In this document: in pieces, positions 9,511 through 19,687 of the stretch
Layout: each line of letters opens with the position of its first letter
Numbering within the stretch: position 1 is the stretch's first letter
Assembly: GCA_016714365.1 (NCBI GenBank)
Contig: JADJNH010000007.1
Span: 124,001-188,000, forward strand
Direction: 5' to 3'
Source: Candidatus Vicinibacter affinis
GTDB lineage: Bacteria > Bacteroidota > Bacteroidia > Chitinophagales > Saprospiraceae
Length of the DNA: 64,000 nucleotides
Notes under the pieces: model-generated
Seen by the model: only the letters and a program-made list of their open reading frames with translations
The model's database searches: none
What the model was told of the DNA's origin: nothing
Made by a program: the position numbers and the translations under genes

Positions 9511-11844
9511 ATGAAAGCCTTTGCCGCAATATTTCTTTTTTTGGCGCTTAATACCTTCTCGGGTGCACAGAATTTACCCAAGATCTGCCCCACTCCTTCC
9601 TACATGACGCCTACTTGCGCAGAAGCTTGTTTGATATGTGACATTAATGGTTTTACCGGCCGGAATACCAGCACGCTTCCTGGCGAGCTCCCTCCAGATT
9701 TTTGTACGACCGTAAAACACAATGGACAATGGATTGCTTTTATGGCAAGTTCCACCAATTTAAAACTCAATCTGGCAGTAAGTAACTGTGTAAGATCCGA
9801 TGGACTTGAAGTCGGGCTATATGAAAGTACAGATTGTAAAAAATTTACACGCATTTCCAATTGTGACGGAGATGTTTTAGAGAACACTTCTACCACGCTA
9901 ACCATCACCAAAAACCTGGTTATCGGAAATTATTATTATTTGGTCATTGACGGAAACAGAGGTGACATTTGTGATTACAAGGTTACCATCGTAGAAGGCA
10001 GCACAAAAGTTTCTCCATTAAGTTTTTCAGGAGACATCACCGGTCCTTTGGAAATTTGTCAGGGAATCCAACAAGAATATCAGGTGAGTCCTGTGAATGG
10101 CGCAGCCTGGCAGCAATGGACTTTGGATGGGGTGGCTTTGGGAACAGGATCAACTAAAAATATAAATTGGGACATCGCAGGAACTTTTGAATTGTGTGTA
10201 AAAGCGATTAATGCATGCGATGAAGGTGATCCCAGCTGTATAAAAGTAAAAGTCAATCCACGAAAAGATACGATGATTACAAGATCCGTTTGTGAAGGCG
10301 ATTCTCTAATCATCAATGGGACCCATTATTCAAATGCTGGTAATTACCGAATACTGTTGACCTCAGAAAACGGATGCGACAGCGCTGTTCAACTGGAACT
10401 GAAAGTGAATTCAACCCAACAACAACAGGTAAATTTTTCAATTTGTGAAGGCGATACACTGAGACTGAATGGAAAATCCTATTGGACGGCAGGTACCTTC
10501 ACCGATCGTCTTGCAAATATCTTTGGTTGTGACAGCTTGCTTAATCTGACAGTTAAATTAATTCAATGCAACATCCAGGGAGACCTTTTCGCAAAAAATG
10601 CATTATGTCACCAGGGAAGTACAGGAAGTTTATTTTTCTTAATCACTCAAGGCACTCCTCCGTTTAACTATTCCTATAATAAAATTTCGGATCCGGGAAT
10701 TAATGGAAACGGCATTATCCAAAACATTGGTGACAGTGTCCTTATTCAAAATTTAAGTGCAGGTGATTACATCATCAGCATCACCGATAACTATGGAAAC
10801 CGAAGAGTTTTCTTCGGCAAAGTTTCCGAACCGGATGTAGTTCAAATCGAAAATATCCTTTCTGACTATAATGGATTTGAAATTGCCTGCAATGGACAAT
10901 CTTCCGGTTGGATTGAGGCTAAAGGAATTGGCGGAACCGGTCCATTTTCATTCCGTTGGAACACCAAGGATGTCACCTCCAAAATAACAAATTTACCGGC
11001 AGGCTCTTATCAGGTAACCATCACTGATCAAAATGGATGTACACTCACAAAATCTTACCTGTTAAATGAACCGCCGCCCCTACTTCTAAATGCTCAATTT
11101 CAGAATCCAAGTTGTGAGGATGCTTCCAGTGGAACCATAACTATCAATCAATTGATCGGTGGAACAACGCCCTACAAAAAGTATTTGGATGGTGGTAATT
11201 TTTCTACTGAAAATATTTTTTCTGGACTCCAGGGAGGAAGACATATCTTAATCATCGAAGATGCAAATAGGTGCAGAGATTCTGTAGAAATTATCTTGCA
11301 TACACCCGAACACAACAACATTCAGTCAAAGGATGAATATACGATTGACCTCGGTGATTCTGTTCAGCTGTTGGTAAATCGACAACTCGAACCCGCTACC
11401 TGGAAATGGACTCCGGAGGAATTTCTCTCGTGCAATGATTGCCCCGAACCATTTGCCAAACCTATTAATGACATAAATTATTCACTAAAAACCATTTCTG
11501 TAGATGGTTGCGCTGACAGTCTCCTCATCAGAATAAAAGTATTAAAAAACAGAAACGTTTTTGCTCCAAATGTTTTTAGTCCCAATGATGATCAGATAAA
11601 TGATTGGTTCAAATTGTTTGGATCAAATCAAATTCGAAAAGTAGAATACTTAAAAATATTTGATCGTTGGGGCGGAATGGTTTACCAAAATAAAAATTTT
11701 GATTTCTATCAGGAGTCACAATGGTGGAATGGAAAGGTGAACGAACAGTTGGCTTTACCGGGTGTGTATGTGTGGATTTCAGAAATTGTTTTTCTGGATG
11801 GGGAGCATTTAATTCTGAGTGGAGATCTCTCTCTTGTAAAATAA
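9511..11844 (+). CDS. Secreted T9SS cargo with GCDS and SprB-type repeats and CHU_C tail
   Basis: 777-residue exported protein. A signal peptide (about 1-19, ending SGAQ) precedes a Cys-rich domain (about 20-160). Two roughly 45-residue repeats begin CEGD and end GCDS (about 255-350), the same repeat family seen in the two giant proteins at 22 and 44.6 kb. These are followed by SprB-like repeats (GLPAGSYQVTITDQNGCTLT type, about 360-600). The last ~90 residues form a gliding-motility-associated CHU_C sorting domain (NVFSPNDDQINDWF, IFDRWGGMVY, PGVYVW). Known cargo with this tail is exported by the T9SS and held at the surface or released; adhesin is a reasonable guess but not shown. The stop is two bases from the convergent mnmG stop. 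Confidence 0.85.
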   Translation: MKAFAAIFLFLALNTFSGAQNLPKICPTPSYMTPTCAEACLICDINGFTGRNTSTLPGELPPDFCTTVKHNGQWIAFMASSTNLKLNLAVSNCVRSDGLEVGLYESTDCKKFTRISNCDGDVLENTSTTLTITKNLVIGNYYYLVIDGNRGDICDYKVTIVEGSTKVSPLSFSGDITGPLEICQGIQQEYQVSPVNGAAWQQWTLDGVALGTGSTKNINWDIAGTFELCVKAINACDEGDPSCIKVKVNPRKDTMITRSVCEGDSLIINGTHYSNAGNYRILLTSENGCDSAVQLELKVNSTQQQQVNFSICEGDTLRLNGKSYWTAGTFTDRLANIFGCDSLLNLTVKLIQCNIQGDLFAKNALCHQGSTGSLFFLITQGTPPFNYSYNKISDPGINGNGIIQNIGDSVLIQNLSAGDYIISITDNYGNRRVFFGKVSEPDVVQIENILSDYNGFEIACNGQSSGWIEAKGIGGTGPFSFRWNTKDVTSKITNLPAGSYQVTITDQNGCTLTKSYLLNEPPPLLLNAQFQNPSCEDASSGTITINQLIGGTTPYKKYLDGGNFSTENIFSGLQGGRHILIIEDANRCRDSVEIILHTPEHNNIQSKDEYTIDLGDSVQLLVNRQLEPATWKWTPEEFLSCNDCPEPFAKPINDINYSLKTISVDGCADSLLIRIKVLKNRNVFAPNVFSPNDDQINDWFKLFGSNQIRKVEYLKIFDRWGGMVYQNKNFDFYQESQWWNGKVNEQLALPGVYVWISEIVFLDGEHLILSGDLSLVK

Positions 11845-11846
11845 TA

Positions 11847-13718
11847 TTACCTCCCTAAATACACCAGTAAAACAGAAATGTCTGCAGGAGATACACCACT
11901 GATTCTGCTTGCCTGACCAATGGTAACCGGTTTGATTTTGCTTAGTTTGGTTTTTGCTTCATTGGAAAGCGCGCTGATTCCATGATAATCATATTCGGGA
12001 TTTATTTTGAGTGACTCAAGCCTGGACATTTTATCAACCATTTCCTGTTCTTTCCTGATATAGCCTTCATATTTCAGATTGATCTGAATATGCTCAAGGG
12101 ATTCTTCATCCATACCTAATGTTGCATCCCGGAGGGCATCATGATGGTTGATTAAATCTTTTAATGTTACATTAGGACGAGTCAGCAACAAACTCAATCT
12201 TGATTTTTGTTCAATAGAAGCAGAACCTATGCTTTCCAAATAAGGATTGATCTCTTCAGGCAAAGCGCTCATTTCCTGCAATAACTTTTTGACACGCTGA
12301 AAGCAATCTGTTTTTTCTGCAAGCCTGACCATTCTTGCTTCCAGATTTTGCATCCCTATTTTTGCTGCAATTGGAGTCAGACGTTGATCTGCATTGTCTT
12401 GCCGCAACAATATTCTGTATTCGGCACGGGAGGTGAACATCCGGTAGGGTTCTTCAGTGCCTTTGTTGACCAAATCGTCTATCAATACACCTATATAAGC
12501 TTCAGATCTTTTGAGCACCAAAGGTTCTTCCTCTTTTACCCTCAATGCAGCATTGATACCGGCCATCAATCCCTGGCAGGCGGCTTCCTCATATCCGGTG
12601 GTACCATTTATTTGCCCTGCAAAAAATAAATTTCCAATCAAATGGGTCTCCAGGCTTAAACCCAATTGCGTAGGTGGGAAATAATCATATTCGATCGCGT
12701 AACCGGGCCTGAACATCTTGACATTTTCCAAACCCGGAATTTTCGTCAGCGCTTTATATTGAACTGCTTCAGGTAAGGAAGAGGAAAATCCGTTTAAGTA
12801 AATTTCATGTGTATCCCACCCCTCCGGCTCTACAAACAACTGATGCCTGTCCCGGTCTGCAAATCGATCGATCTTATCTTCGATGGATGGGCAATATCGA
12901 GGCCCAAGTCCCTTTATTCGACCCGCAAACATAGGACTCTGGTCAAACCCTGTTCTGAGTATGTCGTGGACTTCCTGATTGGTATAGGTAATGTGACAGC
13001 AGAGTTGTTTTTCAGGGATAGCAGTATCTGTATAGGAAAACTTGCCGGGTATCTCGTCACCCTCCTGTATTTCCATTTTATTATAATCCAAAGATCTCCC
13101 ATCCAATCTAGGTGGAGTTCCGGTCTTCATACGACCAGCTTCGAAACCAAGAGAAACCAATTGTTCGGTGATACCTTTTGCAGCACTTTCTCCGGCCCTT
13201 CCACCACCAAACTGTTTCTCTCCGATATGGATGATCCCGTTAAGGAATGTTCCGTTGGTGAGGACCACACAAGTTGATTCAATCTCAAGTCCCATACCGG
13301 TTACCACTCCGGTCACTTTTCGGTCCTTTATCAAAAGTCCTGCAACCATATCCTGCCAAAAATCAACCAAAGGATGATCTTCCAGCATTTGTCGCCACTT
13401 TTTTGCAAATAACATTCGGTCACTTTGTGCTCTAGGACTCCACATGGCCGGACCTTTAGATCTGTTCAACATCCGGAATTGAACCATGGTATGATCGGTC
13501 ACAATCCCACTGTATCCCCCCATTGCATCAATCTCACGCACTATCTGCCCCTTAGCCACACCACCCATCGCAGGATTACAGGACATTTGTGCAATGGTCT
13601 GCATGTTCATCGTTACCAGCAATACCTTGCAGCCCAAATTGGCGGCAGCTGCCGCTGCTTCACAGCCTGCATGGCCTGCACCGACCACAATCACATCATA
13701 TTTTGGAAACATAGACAT
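11847..13718 (-). CDS. mnmG: tRNA uridine-5-carboxymethylaminomethyl(34) synthesis enzyme MnmG (GidA)
   Basis: FAD-binding partner of MnmE that installs carboxymethylaminomethyl groups on wobble U34 of certain tRNAs. 623 residues, usual length. Motifs: dinucleotide-binding GAGHAGCEAA at about residue 13, both GidA signatures (GLGPRYCPSIEDK at about 270 and FAGQINGTTGYEEA at about 365), and the C-terminal helical MnmE/tRNA-binding domain (about 440-623). The start is ATG 13718 or 13712 (MFPKYD). A monocistronic gene between convergent and divergent neighbours. Confidence 0.97.
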   Translation of the reverse strand: MSMFPKYDVIVVGAGHAGCEAAAAAANLGCKVLLVTMNMQTIAQMSCNPAMGGVAKGQIVREIDAMGGYSGIVTDHTMVQFRMLNRSKGPAMWSPRAQSDRMLFAKKWRQMLEDHPLVDFWQDMVAGLLIKDRKVTGVVTGMGLEIESTCVVLTNGTFLNGIIHIGEKQFGGGRAGESAAKGITEQLVSLGFEAGRMKTGTPPRLDGRSLDYNKMEIQEGDEIPGKFSYTDTAIPEKQLCCHITYTNQEVHDILRTGFDQSPMFAGRIKGLGPRYCPSIEDKIDRFADRDRHQLFVEPEGWDTHEIYLNGFSSSLPEAVQYKALTKIPGLENVKMFRPGYAIEYDYFPPTQLGLSLETHLIGNLFFAGQINGTTGYEEAACQGLMAGINAALRVKEEEPLVLKRSEAYIGVLIDDLVNKGTEEPYRMFTSRAEYRILLRQDNADQRLTPIAAKIGMQNLEARMVRLAEKTDCFQRVKKLLQEMSALPEEINPYLESIGSASIEQKSRLSLLLTRPNVTLKDLINHHDALRDATLGMDEESLEHIQINLKYEGYIRKEQEMVDKMSRLESLKINPEYDYHGISALSNEAKTKLSKIKPVTIGQASRISGVSPADISVLLVYLGR

Positions 13719-13873
13719 AAAGTCCGCAAAGTTAGAGAAATGTAACCGAATGGATCACTTTACACATACTTCATTGACAAAATGGTTGGTTTATGAAGAA
13801 TGATCCTACATTTGTTGCTGAATCACAACGGACACCTAAGAACAAAATTCAAGGAATAAAAATTTGAACAGAC

Positions 13874-14866
13874 TTGAACTCCGCTAAGTTAAATTCCTAC
13901 AATAACCAGAAGCTGTTGCTGGCGGTATCCATTACACTTTTAGTCCTCAAACTCGCTGCTTATTACATTACCGGTTCAGTAGCGGTACTGACAGATGCCC
14001 TGGAAAGCATCGTAAATGTGATCGCAGCATTGATAGGCTTGTACAGCTTAAGTTTATCTGCTTTACCCAAGGATGCCAATCATCCATATGGTCATGGAAA
14101 GGTAGAGTTTCTTTCTGCAGGAGTTGAAGGTAGTTTGATCATTCTTGCTGGTTTTTGGATTATTTATGAGTGCGTCTACAGAATATTCCATTTTACCCCT
14201 CTTCAACAACTGGATCAGGGAATGATCCTTTTGGGAATTTCTGCTTTCATCAATCTGGCCGTAGGTCAATACAGCCTCCGGAACGGAAAGAAAAATAATT
14301 CTCTTGCCCTCATTTCAAGTGGCACACATCTGAAGACAGATGCGCTCACCACTTTTGGTTTGATCCTCGGACTGGCTATGGTGTGGATTACCGAGTGGCA
14401 ATTTTTAGATGCCCTGGTCGCCATTGTCTTTGCCTTGATCATTATTTATTCAGGATTCAGCATCGTAAGAAGTGCCCTTTCCGGAATTATGGATGAGGCA
14501 GACGAACAGCTAATTAATCAGATATTAAACGTCCTGAAGGATCACCGCAATGAAAATTGGCTGGACATTCACAATCTTCGGGTGGTGAACTACGCTGGAT
14601 TTTTCCATATTGACGGACACATTACGGTGCCTAGATATTTTACAGTTGACGAGGCTCATGCCGAACTGGATCGGATAACGGCTGTGTTGGCTAATCATTT
14701 TGATGACCGTGTGGAATTCTCCATTCATACGGATGGCTGCATCCCTGAGCAATGCAGTTTGTGCAACAAAGCAGCCTGCCCGGTGAGATCTACTAATTTT
14801 GTCAGATCACTCGATTGGAATTATGATTTAGTTATTCAAAATAAAAAACACCGTTTACCGAAATAA
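13874..14866 (+). CDS. Cation diffusion facilitator (CDF) family metal exporter
   Basis: 330 residues. Six predicted membrane helices in the first ~205 residues are followed by a cytoplasmic ferredoxin-like domain. Metal-site motifs are visible: TDALESIVN in helix 2, HPYGHGKVEF in the loop after helix 2, and HLKTDALTTFG in helix 5 (the HxxxD pair of the transport site). The C-terminal domain holds several His/Cys residues and ends with a short Cys cluster (CIPEQCSLCNKAAC, about residues 290-303), which could bind Zn, Co, Fe or Mn. An in-frame stop at 13865 leaves TTG 13874 as the first possible start, with no ATG before helix 1. Substrate unknown. Confidence 0.9.
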   Translation: MNSAKLNSYNNQKLLLAVSITLLVLKLAAYYITGSVAVLTDALESIVNVIAALIGLYSLSLSALPKDANHPYGHGKVEFLSAGVEGSLIILAGFWIIYECVYRIFHFTPLQQLDQGMILLGISAFINLAVGQYSLRNGKKNNSLALISSGTHLKTDALTTFGLILGLAMVWITEWQFLDALVAIVFALIIIYSGFSIVRSALSGIMDEADEQLINQILNVLKDHRNENWLDIHNLRVVNYAGFFHIDGHITVPRYFTVDEAHAELDRITAVLANHFDDRVEFSIHTDGCIPEQCSLCNKAACPVRSTNFVRSLDWNYDLVIQNKKHRLPK

Positions 14867-14885
14867 TCACTTTCCAATTCAATTC

Positions 14886-15785
14886 CTAAAAATCAACATA
14901 ATTCAATGGATTTACAGGATTCCCCAAGTACCATAATTCAAAATGCAGATGGGGCCCTTCAGTAAGTCTTCCTGTATTGCCGATGATGGCGATCGCCTCT
15001 CCTGCCTTCACATGAGTCCCTGTTTTCTTTAACAAGGCCGAATTATGCTTATAAACCGATATCAGATTATTGGAATGTTGAATAGAAATAGTGTGTCCGT
15101 TTTCCAACGTCCAGTCGGATTGGATAATGGAACCGCTCATAACTGCCCTGATAGGTGTATTCTCGGGCGCAATGATGTCAATTCCAAAATGATCCTTCTC
15201 AGGTTTGTAATTGGCACCAAGTGTTCCTCTTATGGGGGGCAGAAATCTCATTTCTGACAAATCAACATAAGTGACCGGTTGTGACCTGACCGTTCTCAAC
15301 GGGTTTGACGGTTGACGAATTACAGCAGATTTGTTGTCTTCATAGGCAACCCTCAGCAAAGAATCCTCTTTAATTCTTGGCACCGGCACAGCAGCCTCCT
15401 GCCGAATGTTTACATCTTTGGTTACATCAGAACTGGTCTGGGGATTACCGGTCAATACCCTTTTAATACTGTTGATGTACACTTCTCTGGCAGCCATTTC
15501 CTGCTCAAGGGACTCAATTTTCTTCTCCAGGTAAATGTACTCAGCGGTCGATCGTACATTTCCGTACCCGGGGATAAAAGTCTTCAATGGGGTGGCAATC
15601 AACAACAAAAGCAACAGAAATCCCACTGCAAAAACTACGGTACTCAGCAATAGATAGACATTTAAAAGCGTGAGCTTGTAACTGGCTACTTCCTCAAAGG
15701 TATCTTCCTCCCTAAGGATAAACAGGAACCTCTTGGCCAAATGAGCCTTTACCTGTTGTTTGGTCTTTTTATAGTCAAAAGCCAT
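14886..15785 (-). CDS. M23-family membrane-anchored metallopeptidase (LytM type)
   Basis: 299 residues: a cytoplasmic N-terminus (1-40), one membrane helix (about 41-66, rich in L/V/F), a short coiled segment (about 80-115), a linker, then an M23 peptidase domain (about 185-299). The domain has intact zinc motifs HFGIDIIAP (HxxxD) and HLHFELW (HxH), with the second His before them in the ISVYKHN strand. Such proteins cut peptide cross-links in peptidoglycan or, when inactive, act as cell-division amidase activators; the motifs here look active. It is divergent from the PorW/SprE gene with a 74-base shared promoter region. Confidence 0.9.
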   Translation of the reverse strand: MAFDYKKTKQQVKAHLAKRFLFILREEDTFEEVASYKLTLLNVYLLLSTVVFAVGFLLLLLLIATPLKTFIPGYGNVRSTAEYIYLEKKIESLEQEMAAREVYINSIKRVLTGNPQTSSDVTKDVNIRQEAAVPVPRIKEDSLLRVAYEDNKSAVIRQPSNPLRTVRSQPVTYVDLSEMRFLPPIRGTLGANYKPEKDHFGIDIIAPENTPIRAVMSGSIIQSDWTLENGHTISIQHSNNLISVYKHNSALLKKTGTHVKAGEAIAIIGNTGRLTEGPHLHFELWYLGNPVNPLNYVDF

Positions 15786-15804
15786 TTATTAAGCTTTTTT
15801 AAAA

Positions 15805-15812
15805 TAAATTTG
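15805..15812 (+). promoter_or_regulatory. Putative -7 box upstream of the PorW/SprE gene
   Basis: TAAATTTG matches the TAnnTTTG consensus and would start a transcript about 40 bases before the ATG at 15860. The -33 partner is poor (TTTA at 15785-15788). Confidence 0.4.
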
Positions 15813-15859
15813 CGCGAATTATAGTTATATACCGTCTAATTGAGGAAGATCGACCATTA

Positions 15860-18856
15860 ATGAAATTTATCCAAAAATACCTTTTCTACAGTTTTCTTGT
15901 AGCCTTTGCTTTAAGTGCCTGCGTCAGCCGGAAGAAAAAAGGAGAAACTTCAGCTTTGGGAAGATTCTACCACAACACCACGGCCAAATATAACGGTTAC
16001 TTCAATGCTAACGAAATATTACAAAACAGTATTTCAAATCTGGAGAATGCGCACAAAGATAATTACTCCGAAATTTTACCTGTTTTTCCTTACAATGCAG
16101 TAGCCAATGCAGATCCTGAAAAAGGCAATCTGGACAAGGCTATTCAAAAAGTATCGGTAGACATCAGCCTGCACAGACCAAGTCACTGGATGGATGACTG
16201 TTATCTCATTTTGGCGAAAGCTCAATACCTTAAAAAAGATTTTGAAACCGCTGAAAATTCATTCAAATTCATGCTGGAAGAATTCAAACCTTCCAACCTT
16301 ATCAAAAATAACAAACGCCTAAGAGAAAAAACGGTCAAAGAAAAAACCAAAGAAAAAGAAAAGATAAAGGAGGAAAAAAAAGAAACCGCTGAAGAAAAAA
16401 AGAAACTGGCAAAAAAAACAGCCAAGGAAAAAGCCAAAGCAAAAGCCAGGGCAAAAGAAAAGGCGAAAAAAAATGCCAAAAAGAAAAAAGGTTCTTCCTC
16501 CAAATCCACTCCCAAAAAAAATATAGAAAAAACGAAGGACTCACCTGCCACAGAAAGCAATTCCAATTCGTCTGCAACCGAGACCTATGAAGAAATTGCA
16601 ACACCCAAAAAAACCAAAACACCGGACGTAACAAACGTGGGTTCCAAATTAGTCCCCCACAGACCCGCCTATTGGGAAACCGTTATCTGGTCTGCAAAAA
16701 ATCTTACAGACAGAGGAAAATATTACGAAGCCAGAGATCTCCTTAAATCCATCCAGGAAGATCCAAATACACCGGAAAAATTGCAGGGAGATTTATACGC
16801 CACCTATGCCCATGTTTACCTTCGTGAAAAAAATTACGGCAATGCAATTGTTGCTTTAAAAAGTGCCGTCGCAACAACCAAGAATAAAAAGAAAAAGGCA
16901 CGTTACGCCTATATTCTTGCGCAGCTTTATCAAAAAGAAAACCGTCCTGCAAGTTCTGATGAATATTATACACAAGTAGTAAAATTAAAACCTTCATACG
17001 ATCTGAGCTTTCATGCTAAAATGAACATGCTCATCAACAAAGGTATCAGTGGAGAAGAACCTACTCAGGTGGAAAAAGATCTCAGCAGATTGCTGAAAGA
17101 TCCTAAAAATGCTGATTACGCTCCTGAACTGTATTTTGCATTGGCACAAATCGCCATCAAAGACAACAGAAAGGCCGAGGGCATTCATTACCTCGAACTA
17201 TGCGTCTGGGATAAGGCACCTGCAAACAATCAGAAAGCGTCCGCTTACCACATGCTTGCAGATCTTTATTTTGATGATCAGAATTATCAAAAATCCAAAT
17301 ACTATTTTGACAGTACACTGATGTCGCTTGCAAAAAATGACGAACGCCGTAACTATGTAAGCAAAATGGTGGCCAACCTCAAGGACATCGCCGAACAATT
17401 AGAAATCATTACACTGCAGGACAGTCTCATCAGAATTTCAAAATTAAGCGTAAAAGAAAAACGTGCCCTGGCCATTCAAATTAAAAACAGAGACAAAGCC
17501 AAATTGGTACAACCTGAAATTGATCGGCAAGCGCTCGGAATGGATCGGCTTCAAATGGGAAACAACAGCCCCTTTGACAGAAGTATGGTGCAAAACCAAG
17601 AAAACCTTCCCAGTGTAGGAGGCGATAAATCCTCAGGCGGAAAGCCAAGTGGATTCTTCGCTTATGATCAGAAAAATATGAATCGCGGAAAAAGTGGTTT
17701 TGAACAAATCTGGGGTAACAGGATTTTGGAAGACAACTGGAGAAGATCCAATAAAACCTCCTTTGCATTTCAGGAAGAAAAAACGGCTGACCAAAAAGAA
17801 AATGAAACAGACAATTTAGAAGAGGACCTTGCAGCTATTCTGAAAGGAATCCCCGGCAACGACAAAGAAATTCAGGAAGCACATTTAAAGATTCAGGATG
17901 CTATGTTTTTTCTGGGTGTCTACTACCGTGAAAAAATTGAACAATACCAAAAATCTAAAGATGCACACGTAGCTTTACTGGATCGCTATCCGGATTTTGA
18001 ACGCAGGGCAGATGCCTTGTACTATCTCTATCTAAATTGTCTGGATCTAAACGATCAGGGTTGCGCGGCCAGCTACAGCGATCAACTCAAAGATCGTTTT
18101 CCGGATTCAAAATATTCAAAAGTCATAAATGATCCCGAATACGCAAAAACCCTGGTAATAAAGCAGGACGAAGTCACGGTGGCTTATACCAAGGCCTACG
18201 AACTTTTCACCGCTAAAAACTTCGCCATGGCCAATGAAGTTTTACAAGCCACCAAAACAAAAGCCATCAACAAACATCCACTGCAGGCCAAAATTGCCAT
18301 GCTTAGTGCCATGTGTTCCGGACAGACAGGTGGAAAAGAAATGTACATGAATGCGCTGCGAGACCTTATCGCCAACTTTCCCGGAACTCCTGAAGAAAGT
18401 AAGGCCAAAGAAATTTTACGCTTCCTAAAAGGTGATAATGAAGCCTTCATAGAAATCACTACCCAACAAATCGAAGAATTTCAATTCAAACTCGAAGACG
18501 ATAAAAACCATTATGCCATTGTCGTATTCTTTGATCCTCCGGAAAAACAATTGGACAAAGCAAAAATTGCCATCTCGGATTATCATGCAAAATATCACCG
18601 CACTGAAAACTTAAAAATGTCCAGTGTGGTTCTGGACATCGATAAAAACATCTCGATCATTCTCATCCGTAAATTTGATGACCGAAACAGAGCCATGAAA
18701 TATTATGAAGGCGTTCAGCGCAACATCAGCGAATACATCCCGGGATTTCAGAATTATGAGACCTATCCGCTGACACCAAACAATTATCGAAAAATCCTCG
18801 AACTAAAATCCGTAAAAGAATACCAGGCTTTCTTTAAAGCAAATTACTTCAAATAG
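15860..18856 (+). CDS. sprE: T9SS-associated TPR lipoprotein, PorW/SprE family
   Basis: 998-residue tetratricopeptide lipoprotein. The signal peptide ends in a lipobox (ALSAC, Cys at about residue 21). The family-specific N-terminal segment follows (RFYHNTTAKYNGYFNANEIL, about 36-55). In gliding Bacteroidota this lipoprotein (SprE/PorW) is needed for T9SS secretion and links the trans-envelope PorKN ring to the outer-membrane translocon, so it would serve the many CTD-bearing proteins in this window. TPR-like helices occupy most of the rest. An unusual, almost purely K/E/A low-complexity stretch lies at about residues 155-220, followed by a Ser/Thr-rich linker. The C-terminal part (about 860-998) resembles the usual conserved SprE ending. 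No other por/gld genes are adjacent. Confidence 0.85.
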   Translation: MKFIQKYLFYSFLVAFALSACVSRKKKGETSALGRFYHNTTAKYNGYFNANEILQNSISNLENAHKDNYSEILPVFPYNAVANADPEKGNLDKAIQKVSVDISLHRPSHWMDDCYLILAKAQYLKKDFETAENSFKFMLEEFKPSNLIKNNKRLREKTVKEKTKEKEKIKEEKKETAEEKKKLAKKTAKEKAKAKARAKEKAKKNAKKKKGSSSKSTPKKNIEKTKDSPATESNSNSSATETYEEIATPKKTKTPDVTNVGSKLVPHRPAYWETVIWSAKNLTDRGKYYEARDLLKSIQEDPNTPEKLQGDLYATYAHVYLREKNYGNAIVALKSAVATTKNKKKKARYAYILAQLYQKENRPASSDEYYTQVVKLKPSYDLSFHAKMNMLINKGISGEEPTQVEKDLSRLLKDPKNADYAPELYFALAQIAIKDNRKAEGIHYLELCVWDKAPANNQKASAYHMLADLYFDDQNYQKSKYYFDSTLMSLAKNDERRNYVSKMVANLKDIAEQLEIITLQDSLIRISKLSVKEKRALAIQIKNRDKAKLVQPEIDRQALGMDRLQMGNNSPFDRSMVQNQENLPSVGGDKSSGGKPSGFFAYDQKNMNRGKSGFEQIWGNRILEDNWRRSNKTSFAFQEEKTADQKENETDNLEEDLAAILKGIPGNDKEIQEAHLKIQDAMFFLGVYYREKIEQYQKSKDAHVALLDRYPDFERRADALYYLYLNCLDLNDQGCAASYSDQLKDRFPDSKYSKVINDPEYAKTLVIKQDEVTVAYTKAYELFTAKNFAMANEVLQATKTKAINKHPLQAKIAMLSAMCSGQTGGKEMYMNALRDLIANFPGTPEESKAKEILRFLKGDNEAFIEITTQQIEEFQFKLEDDKNHYAIVVFFDPPEKQLDKAKIAISDYHAKYHRTENLKMSSVVLDIDKNISIILIRKFDDRNRAMKYYEGVQRNISEYIPGFQNYETYPLTPNNYRKILELKSVKEYQAFFKANYFK

Positions 18857-18907
18857 TTTTGATATTCTTCTAACTAAAACTGGATTGATAACAACCATGA
18901 TTTAAAA

Positions 18908-19558
18908 ATGGAATTGTTTGAAAAGCTTCATGAACCTAAGGAGAATTTATTGCCTTTTGACGGAACGGTCCACAACCTGGGCATTTTATTCAATGAAGAG
19001 GAAAGTCAACACTATTTCAATTGCCTGTTAAATGAAGTTGACTGGAAACACGATGAAGCCATCATTTTTGGTAAACGGATTCTGACCAAAAGGAAATTCG
19101 CCTGGTATGGAGACAAAGATTATGAATATACCTATTCTAAAATCAACCGGCGCGCCCTACCCTGGAACACCACATTAAAAAAGTTAAAAGAACTTGTGGA
19201 AAAACACTCAGATGAAAGTTATAATTCCTGTTTGCTCAATTTATACCATAATGGCGAAGAAGGTGTAGCGTGGCATAGCGATGATGAAAAAACATTAAAA
19301 CCTTTAGGAGCGATTGCCTCGCTCAGCCTTGGTGCTTCTCGCAAATTTTCCTTCCGCCATAAAACCACAAAAGAAGAAATATCCATCAACTTACATGCAG
19401 GGCAACTTTTGGTTATGAAAGACAGCACCCAGATCAACTGGCTACACTCTTTACCCAAAACCAAAAAATGTACTATGCCTCGAATCAGTCTGACCTTTAG
19501 AACAATAGTTTCCGCGACTTGCGACATAGGTCCCGGTGATGGAATCGGCCGGTTTTAA
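18908..19558 (+). CDS. alkB: AlkB-like 2-oxoglutarate/Fe(II) dioxygenase
   Basis: Oxidative demethylation of alkylated bases such as 1-methyladenine and 3-methylcytosine in DNA or RNA. 216 residues. The family core is complete: nucleotide-lid segment (RKFAWYGD, about 58-65), HxD iron ligands in WHSDDE (about 122-127), the distal His in NWLHSLP (about 178), and the Arg pair PRISLTFR (about 188-195) that binds 2-oxoglutarate. Length and spacing match short AlkB proteins close to ALKBH2/3-type bacterial homologues. It follows sprE by 51 bases in the same direction and may be co-transcribed. Confidence 0.93.
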   Translation: MELFEKLHEPKENLLPFDGTVHNLGILFNEEESQHYFNCLLNEVDWKHDEAIIFGKRILTKRKFAWYGDKDYEYTYSKINRRALPWNTTLKKLKELVEKHSDESYNSCLLNLYHNGEEGVAWHSDDEKTLKPLGAIASLSLGASRKFSFRHKTTKEEISINLHAGQLLVMKDSTQINWLHSLPKTKKCTMPRISLTFRTIVSATCDIGPGDGIGRF

Positions 19559-19687
19559 TTTTCGCTACACTAAATAAATCTCACCAATTCCATTTTATTA
19601 CACTATATTCGCTTAAGAGCAGTAGAACTATCCCATTTTCCTAATATCCTTTTGGTTATCTTTTTTTAACTAAATAATTTATTTACT

